Positions 1 to 3,618 of a stretch of DNA of 5,443 bases are shown here, piece after piece. Each line of letters opens with the position of its first letter. The stretch's first letter is position 1. The notes beneath the pieces were generated by a model. The model ran no database searches, had not been told where the DNA came from, and was given only the letters and a program-made list of their open reading frames with translations. The DNA comes from Candidatus Ratteibacteria bacterium (lineage in GTDB: Bacteria; Ratteibacteria; UBA8468; B48-G9; JAFGKM01): the NCBI GenBank assembly GCA_028697565.1, contig JAQVEU010000069.1:1-5443 (forward strand). The letters are read 5' to 3'. Made by a program: the position numbers and the translations under genes.

Positions 1-1179
1 AAAACACAGGGATATAGGTATGAAGGATTTTTGTATAAGGATTGGGATGAAGGAGATATTGAGCCCGCTCTTTTATTGGAATTCCTGAAACACTATACCT
101 CTACCTATGGTGAAGGGAATATTCTCTTTGACTGGCGGTATATGGATAATAATGACCTATTTTATACATTTTTTCATAGTGATTATATAGTAAAATCAAA
201 AAAATACAATTATCTTTCTCTTACCCAGAATTTTAAGCAGGGTATATTTAACATAAATTTTCGGGATTCAGCAGAGGATGATTTTTTAAATATTGAAAAA
301 CTTCCTGAGATTCGGTTTTACACACCTCCATTTCAGGTTGGTGATGCTCCTATATTTATAAAAAATGACTTCAGAATGACAAACTTTCATAAAGAGAAAG
401 AGGATGAATACTGTCTCAGAACAATGGATGTACTTACACTGAAGGGACATAAACCGGCGGGGGAACTACTATTTTCCCCCTATATCTCACTTGGTGGTCT
501 TAACTACTCTGATGATGAAGATGAATGGTTTAATTTTTTTGGAGAGGCAGGGACAAAGGTTTCTGCAATACTGAAAAAAGAGCACAGTGGTTTTACGGAA
601 TATTTTTCACCATCTCTAACCTTCTTTTATCGTGAACTGGACTTTGAAAAAGGAAAACATGGATATTTTGACTCTTTTGAAAGGATGGAGGGTGGCAACT
701 TTTTAACATTAGGGATGGACTGGTTTTTTCAGGGAACAAATGCCTATATTGGCAGTGTATCACTGGACAATCTTTATGATATTGATAGCAACCAGATTGA
801 TACTACTTCCTTAAAGTACGATGTTCATCTTACTCCTTCACTATATATAGAAGGGAAAAATGAATGGGATATTTCAGAGGAGTCCTATGTATTTGGAGTT
901 AATGATATAATTTTTAAGTCAGGGAAATACAGTTATTCAATAGGTAATAGATATGATGATGAAGGTGATGTGTCTGGCATTGAAGGAAAATTCAGTCAGG
1001 TGGTTAATGAACTATGGAGATATAGTACCGGTATCCAGTATGACTTTCATTCAGATACTTTTTCCAAAGTATCTCTTGATGTATGGCACAAAATGCATTG
1101 CTGGGAATTAAATATAGGTATTTCTGGAAACAAAGATGATTTTTCTATTTTTATTATGCTCTCTCCTTTTTTAATATAG
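1..1179 (+). CDS. lptD: LptD/OstA-like LPS-assembly outer-membrane protein, C-terminal part (5' end outside window)
   Basis: The frame is open from base 1, with no stop before TAG at 1177-1179, so this is the C-terminal 392 codons of a longer gene. The TTG at base 31 is not a credible start. LptD forms the outer-membrane beta-barrel that, with lipoprotein LptE, inserts lipopolysaccharide into the outer leaflet. The visible part is almost wholly beta-strand-like: alternating polar and aromatic/hydrophobic residues with acidic turns. It has an LPEIR segment (visible residues 101-105) followed by a TNF motif (127-129), as in LptD barrels where a 'LP-E/Q' strand precedes an '-NF' strand. An HCW triad near the C-terminus (366-368) recalls the conserved Cys-Trp region of LptD. 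Only two cysteines are visible (138 and 367), so the E. coli disulfide pattern cannot be confirmed. It ends in SPFLI, close to an aromatic barrel end. Another large outer-membrane barrel remains possible. It is followed 25 bases later by rph. Confidence 0.72.
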   Translation, partial: KTQGYRYEGFLYKDWDEGDIEPALLLEFLKHYTSTYGEGNILFDWRYMDNNDLFYTFFHSDYIVKSKKYNYLSLTQNFKQGIFNINFRDSAEDDFLNIEKLPEIRFYTPPFQVGDAPIFIKNDFRMTNFHKEKEDEYCLRTMDVLTLKGHKPAGELLFSPYISLGGLNYSDDEDEWFNFFGEAGTKVSAILKKEHSGFTEYFSPSLTFFYRELDFEKGKHGYFDSFERMEGGNFLTLGMDWFFQGTNAYIGSVSLDNLYDIDSNQIDTTSLKYDVHLTPSLYIEGKNEWDISEESYVFGVNDIIFKSGKYSYSIGNRYDDEGDVSGIEGKFSQVVNELWRYSTGIQYDFHSDTFSKVSLDVWHKMHCWELNIGISGNKDDFSIFIMLSPFLI

Positions 1180-1200
1180 GAGAATATAGGAGAAAGGAGA
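1162..1200 (+). promoter_or_regulatory. Potential stem covering the rph ribosome binding site, with three AGGAG copies
   Basis: TCTCCTTT at 1162-1169, inside the end of lptD, is exactly complementary to AAAGGAGA at 1193-1200, which contains the rph Shine-Dalgarno AAGGAG (1194-1199). One G-U and one A-T pair can extend the stem inward to about 10 pairs. The loop carries the lptD stop codon and two further AGGAG copies (1178-1182 and 1188-1192), which could pair in place of the third. Inference: a ribosome finishing lptD would open this stem and expose the site, coupling rph translation to lptD. A pyrimidine-rich coding tail next to purine-rich binding sites could also produce the match by chance. 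Confidence 0.35.
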
Positions 1201-1204
1201 TGGA

Positions 1205-1948
1205 ATGCCTGAAATAAAGAGAAAAGGTGGCAGAGGACTGGAAGATATGAGAGAGATAAGGATAACTAAGGGGATTTTGAAGTATGCACTGGGCTCCTGT
1301 TTAATAGAAGCAGGAGACACAAAGGTTTTGTGTGCTGTCAATATTGAGGACAAGGTTCCTTTGTTTTTGAAAGGCACTGATAGTGGATGGCTAACTGCTG
1401 AATATGCCTTACTCCCATCATCTACCAGTGAAAGAGTAACCAGAAGTTCCAATCTTACTGGTAGAAGTCAGGAGATACAGAGAATGATAGGGAGGTCTTT
1501 AAGGGCTGTTCTTGATATAAAAAAGATAGGCGAAAGGACAGTGATGGTGGACTGTGATGTTATTCAGGCAGACGGAGGAACGAGAGCTGCATCAATCACA
1601 GGTAGTTTTATCGCCCTCGTTGAAGCACTTTCAAAACTAAAAAAGGCACACCTTATAAAACTTCCTTTGCTACGTGACTATCTTGCTGCAATAAGTGTCG
1701 GTATTGTCCATGGAGAAAAACTACTTGACCTTGACTATTATGAGGACTCTGAGGCAGGCGTTGACCTGAATATTGTGATGACAGGTAAAGAAGAACTTGT
1801 GGAAATTCAGGGTACTGCTGAAGGACACCCTTTTAGTGAGGGGGATCTTATAAGTTTACTTCACATAGCAAAAAGTGGAATTAAAAAAATTATAGATATA
1901 GAAAAAGAGGTTTTGAAAAATGACATTGAGCTTCTACTTGGCAACTAA
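1205..1948 (+). CDS. rph: Ribonuclease PH
   Basis: RNase PH is a phosphate-dependent 3'-to-5' exoribonuclease. It trims the 3' ends of tRNA precursors, releasing nucleoside diphosphates, and acts as a hexameric ring in the cytoplasm. The 247 residues match the usual length of about 240. Family motifs appear in order: GDTKVLC (37-43), the GW-TAEY block (61-67), TGRSQEIQR-IGRSLRA (85-101), DCDVIQADGGTR (116-127, with GTR the phosphate-binding segment), D-D-EDS-----D-N (175-189, with D181 and D187 as the likely metal/catalytic acids), and EIQGTAEG-PF (200-210). ATG 1205 is chosen because AAGGAG lies five bases upstream and it gives the normal N-terminus. One oddity is the N-terminus: the common RxDGRxxDxLR signature reads RKGGRGLEDMR, lacking the first Asp. 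rdgB overlaps its 3' end by 29 bases. The encoded CCA of the nearby tRNA fits a trimming role but proves no link. Confidence 0.97.
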   Translation: MPEIKRKGGRGLEDMREIRITKGILKYALGSCLIEAGDTKVLCAVNIEDKVPLFLKGTDSGWLTAEYALLPSSTSERVTRSSNLTGRSQEIQRMIGRSLRAVLDIKKIGERTVMVDCDVIQADGGTRAASITGSFIALVEALSKLKKAHLIKLPLLRDYLAAISVGIVHGEKLLDLDYYEDSEAGVDLNIVMTGKEELVEIQGTAEGHPFSEGDLISLLHIAKSGIKKIIDIEKEVLKNDIELLLGN

Positions 1949-2510
1949 AAACATAAACAAGGTAAAAGAGATACAGGATATATTAAAAGATACAGGGCTG
2001 ATTGTTAGACCTGCCCCTTCTGATATTTCATTTCCTGAGGAGACAGGGAAAACATTGGAAGAAAATGCCATTGGGAAGGCAAGATATCTCAAAAATATCA
2101 TTGGGGCAGAACCAGTGGCAGGTGAGGACACAGGGCTTGTGGTGGAAAAATTGAACGGACTTCCAGGTGTTATGTCTGCAAGATTTGCCAGCAGTCAACC
2201 GGATGATAGGAAAAATATAGAGAAACTACTAAATATGCTTTCTCATTGTAAAAAGATGGAGGAAAGGAAGGCAAAATTTATTACAGTTGTAGCACTGATT
2301 ATTTCAGAAGAAGAAATAATTTTTAAGGGGGAGATAGAGGGCCACATAGCATTTACTCCGCGTGGGACAAATGGGTTCGGATATGACCCTGTGTTTGAAA
2401 TACCATACCTTGGTAAGACATTTGCAGAACTTACAATGAAAGAGAAGAATATATTTAGTCACAGGGCAATTGCTTTTAGAAAACTTGCAGATTATATGCT
2501 TAAAAGGTAA
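1920..2510 (+). CDS. rdgB: RdgB/HAM1 family non-canonical purine NTP pyrophosphatase (dITP/XTP diphosphatase)
   Basis: This enzyme hydrolyses dITP, ITP and XTP to the monophosphate plus pyrophosphate with Mg2+, keeping deaminated purines out of DNA and RNA. It is a cytoplasmic homodimer. The 196 residues match the family length. Motifs in order: the N-terminal substrate loop ATKNINK (8-14), E--KTLEENA--KA (41-54), GEDTGL (68-73, D70 the likely catalytic acid), LNGLPGVMSARFA (78-90), GFGYDP-F (152-159, base recognition) and FSHRAIAF (179-186, the conserved SHR). Translation probably starts at ATG 1920, inside rph, because an AGAGG at 1906-1910 sits nine bases upstream and the start places ATKN near the N-terminus as usual. 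The 29-base overlap with rph in another frame suggests translational coupling; rph-rdgB pairs are common in bacteria. No clear terminator hairpin follows the stop. Confidence 0.96.
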   Translation: MTLSFYLATKNINKVKEIQDILKDTGLIVRPAPSDISFPEETGKTLEENAIGKARYLKNIIGAEPVAGEDTGLVVEKLNGLPGVMSARFASSQPDDRKNIEKLLNMLSHCKKMEERKAKFITVVALIISEEEIIFKGEIEGHIAFTPRGTNGFGYDPVFEIPYLGKTFAELTMKEKNIFSHRAIAFRKLADYMLKR

Positions 2511-2544
2511 AATAATTATTCAAGAAAAAAAGGGTAGAAAGAGT

Positions 2545-2615
2545 GCAAGATTAGAATATTACAGATTAACAGATTGCAGATTAGAATATTCTAAATTATA
2601 AATCTTAAAATCTGC
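2545..2615. repeat. AT-rich short direct and inverted repeats in the rdgB-tRNA gap
   Basis: GCAAGATTAGAATATT (2545-2560) recurs as GCAGATTAGAATATT (2576-2590), 31 bases downstream and one base shorter. CAGATT occurs three times (2562, 2570 and 2577). The second copy continues into a perfect 14-base palindrome, TTAGAATATTCTAA (2581-2594). GCAGATT (2576-2582) also pairs with AATCTGC (2609-2615), giving a possible weak hairpin. ATTATAAATCTT at 2595-2606 recurs at 3000-3011. The 161 bases between rdgB and the tRNA contain no plausible gene. These may be decayed copies of a genome-wide intergenic repeat or simple slippage products; the sequence alone does not tell. Confidence 0.55.
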
Positions 2616-2630
2616 CAATTTTTAAATCTT

Positions 2631-2636
2631 TATAAT
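2631..2636 (+). promoter_or_regulatory. Possible -10 element for the tRNA-Met transcript
   Basis: TATAAT at 2631-2636 matches the sigma-70 -10 consensus exactly and would start transcription about 30 bases before the tRNA. No good -35 box lies 16-18 bases upstream. TAATAT at 2661-2666 is an alternative but would leave almost no leader. In DNA this AT-rich such matches arise easily, so support is weak. Confidence 0.3.
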
Positions 2637-2671
2637 TATTAGTGTTTTAAATTTTGGGTTTAATATTTAGT

Positions 2672-2747
2672 GGCGGGGTAGCTCAGCAGGTAGAGCAGCC
2701 GGCTCATACCCGGTATGTCGGGGGTTCAAGTCCCCCCCTCGCTACCA
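2672..2747 (+). tRNA. tRNA-Met (CAT), elongator type, CCA encoded
   Basis: A full cloverleaf of 76 bases can be drawn. The acceptor stem is GGCGGGG (2672-2678) with CCTCGCT (2737-2743), with G-U pairs at 1-72 and 5-68. TA occupies positions 8-9. The D stem is GCTC/GAGC (2681-2684 and 2693-2696). The anticodon stem is GCCGG/CCGGT (2698-2702 and 2710-2714), with loop CTCATAC and anticodon CAT at 2705-2707. The variable loop is ATGTC. The T stem is GGGGG/CCCCC with loop TTCAAGT (2725-2731). The discriminator is A (2744), and CCA is encoded at 2745-2747. It is called elongator rather than initiator because pair 1-72 is G-U, not mismatched, and the anticodon stem lacks the three consecutive G-C pairs (GGG/CCC at 29-31/39-41) of initiators. 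A tRNA-Ile2 whose C34 becomes lysidine also carries CAT and cannot be fully excluded. Confidence 0.96.
2728..2745 (+). repeat. tRNA 3'-end segment, copy 1 of a direct repeat
   Basis: AAGTCCCCCCCTCGCTAC covers part of the T loop, the T-stem 3' strand and the acceptor 3' strand of the tRNA. A second copy, one C shorter, lies about 185 bases downstream at 2914-2930. Duplicated tRNA 3' ends are typical of integrase attachment sites and of tRNA-associated tandem repeats. Confidence 0.75.
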
Positions 2748-2758
2748 GTGTATATTTT

Positions 2759-2811
2759 CCTTACTTTGCTCATTTTTCTTTTGAATGAGGAAAAGAAGAA
2801 AAGAGGTAAGG
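2759..2811 (+). other. Imperfect hairpin A downstream of the tRNA
   Basis: CCTTAC (2759-2764) pairs exactly with GTAAGG (2806-2811). Within it the pyrimidine tract TTTTTCTTTT (2773-2782) pairs with AAAAGAAGAA (2791-2800), with one G-U pair and an eight-base loop. The two helices are separated by an asymmetric internal loop. The inner helix is low complexity, so its stability is modest. Confidence 0.4.
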
Positions 2812-2828
2812 GGGATTTGAAAAGAGTT

Positions 2829-2854
2829 TCAGGGGAAAAATATTGTTCCCCTGA
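2829..2854 (+). other. Hairpin B, nine base pairs
   Basis: TCAGGGGAA (2829-2837) is the exact reverse complement of TTCCCCTGA (2846-2854), with an eight-base AT-rich loop. The following bases, GTTTGTTATG, are only mildly T-rich, so it is a poor intrinsic terminator but a solid RNA or DNA hairpin. Confidence 0.6.
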
Positions 2855-2881
2855 GTTTGTTATGGGGGGAGAACTACATCA

Positions 2882-2907
2882 GGAAGGGGGGCGAGAGCCC
2901 CCCTTCT
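2882..2907 (+). other. Very stable GC hairpin C with GNRA-type loop
   Basis: GGAAGGGGGGC (2882-2892) pairs with GCCCCCCTTCT (2897-2907), using one terminal G-U pair. The result is an 11-pair stem closed by the tetraloop GAGA (2893-2896), which fits GNRA. No T-run follows (next bases GAGATG), so it is not a standard terminator. It ends only six bases before the copied tRNA 3' end. Confidence 0.65.
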
Positions 2908-2913
2908 GAGATG

Positions 2914-2930
2914 AAGTCCCCCCTCGCTAC
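2914..2930 (+). repeat. Displaced copy of the tRNA-Met 3' end, copy 2 of the direct repeat
   Basis: AAGTCCCCCCTCGCTAC matches the T-arm and acceptor 3' strand of the upstream tRNA (2728-2745) apart from one missing C. The copy continues as TA, not the CCA of the gene. Bases before it (ATG) do not match the tRNA T-loop, and no D-arm or anticodon arm is found upstream, so it is a tail fragment and not a decayed whole tRNA gene. Confidence 0.75.
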
Positions 2931-3030
2931 TATTTAAATACTTAGCCAACTGCGTTAGTTGAAAAGTAGTAAGAATAAAGAAAAATTGGAAGAGCATAGA
3001 TTATAAATCTTCTAATCCTTCTAATGTATC

Positions 3031-3036
3031 TATACT
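3031..3036 (+). promoter_or_regulatory. Possible -10 element for the AMMECR1 gene
   Basis: TATACT at 3031-3036 differs from the -10 consensus in one base and would give a leader of about 20 bases before ATG 3064. No recognisable -35 box sits at the right distance, so this is a tentative assignment in AT-rich DNA. Confidence 0.25.
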
Positions 3037-3063
3037 GAATTATTACTGCAGGGAGAAAATAGT

Positions 3064-3609
3064 ATGCTTACAGAACAACAGAAACAAAAACTTTTAAAAA
3101 TTGCAAGGGAGACACTGGAGTATTACCTCTCAGGAAGAGAACTTCCACCTCTTCCAAATGGAGACCCTGTATTACAGGAAAGGAGAGGTGTCTTTGTAAC
3201 CCTGAAAAAGGAAGGAGAACTAAGGGGATGTATAGGATATATTGAAGGAGTGGAACCACTTGCAATGGCAGTCAGGGATATGGCTATACAGTCCGCTACA
3301 GGTGACCCACGTTTCCCACCAGTGAGATATGAAGAGTTAAAGGATATAGAGATTGAAATATCTGTGCTCACCCCACTAAAAAGAGTTAAGAGTTCCGAAG
3401 AGATTGTATTGGGAAGAGATGGAGTTATAGTAAAAAAGGGACCAAGACAAGGTGTTTTTCTTCCCCAAGTGGCAGATGAGACTGGCTGGAGCAAAGAAGA
3501 ATTTTTGAGCAATCTGTGTATGTATAAGGCAGGACTACCGCCTGATGCTTGGAAAGATAACAACACCGAAATTTACATTTTTCAGGCAGATGTTTTCTCT
3601 GAAACATAG
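3064..3609 (+). CDS. amrA: AMMECR1-domain protein (AmmeMemoRadiSam system protein A type)
   Basis: The product has 181 residues and is essentially one AMMECR1 domain. The nearly invariant LRGCIG motif is at 53-58, followed by the AVRDMAIQSATGDPRFPPV block (69-87), a beta-rich IEIEISVLTPL strand (95-105), GRDGVIVKKG (117-126) and GVFLPQVA (130-137) leading into the helical C-terminal W-KEEFL-NL segment (142-151). There is no signal peptide or membrane segment, so it is likely cytosolic. The start ATG 3064 has GGGAG eight bases upstream. Many bacteria and archaea carry this domain beside or fused to a Memo-like protein and a radical SAM enzyme (AmmeMemoRadiSam). Neither partner is in this window, though they could lie elsewhere. 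The biochemical role of the family is not established; the conserved Cys56 is the obvious candidate functional residue. The next gene starts nine bases after its stop, so the two are probably co-transcribed. The symbol follows the AmmeMemoRadiSam naming and is tentative. Confidence 0.92.
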   Translation: MLTEQQKQKLLKIARETLEYYLSGRELPPLPNGDPVLQERRGVFVTLKKEGELRGCIGYIEGVEPLAMAVRDMAIQSATGDPRFPPVRYEELKDIEIEISVLTPLKRVKSSEEIVLGRDGVIVKKGPRQGVFLPQVADETGWSKEEFLSNLCMYKAGLPPDAWKDNNTEIYIFQADVFSET

Positions 3610-3618
3610 GGAGATACA

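Larger units (their letters stand above)
2748..3063 (+). other. Gene-free stretch between the tRNA and the AMMECR1 gene
   Basis: I see no protein gene here; the one open frame crossing from the tRNA to 2909 is an artefact of tRNA sequence read as codons. The first part (2748-2913) is purine-rich with G-runs and carries three hairpins described separately. It ends at the second copy of the tRNA 3' end. The rest (2931-3063) is strongly AT-rich. It has only a small CAACT/AGTTG stem (2947-2951 with 2957-2961), an AGATT/AATCT mini-inverted repeat (2998-3010) and the ribosome binding site GGGAG at 3051-3055 for the next gene. Confidence 0.7.

Noticed and set aside
1200..1217. ATG at 1200 as an alternative start just before rph
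   Set aside because: In that frame TAA follows after five codons; ATG 1205 gives the real protein with good spacing to AAGGAG.
1171..1452. 93-residue minus-strand open frame over the rph 5' end
   Set aside because: It is antisense to rph, which has all family motifs; no recognisable protein features.
2545..2640. CRISPR array
   Set aside because: Only two copies of a 15-16 base AT-rich repeat with one short gap containing further repeats; no cas gene nearby.
2672..2747. Initiator tRNA-fMet
   Set aside because: Position 1-72 is a G-U pair rather than a mismatch and the anticodon stem lacks the three consecutive G-C pairs of initiator tRNAs.
2829..2907. Hairpins B and C as Rho-independent terminators
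   Set aside because: Neither is followed on either strand by a convincing T-run; B has only scattered T residues after it.
2715..2909. 64-residue open frame overlapping the tRNA 3' half
   Set aside because: Its first residues are tRNA sequence read as codons, it spans the hairpins, it has no ribosome binding site and its composition is not protein-like.
2748..2913. Complete integrative element with integrase
   Set aside because: Only about 165 bases lie between the repeats and no integrase or excisionase coding sequence exists there; at most a remnant or non-autonomous element.
3123..3566. 147-residue minus-strand open frame inside the AMMECR1 gene
   Set aside because: It lies antisense to a clearly recognised family gene and shows no domain of its own.
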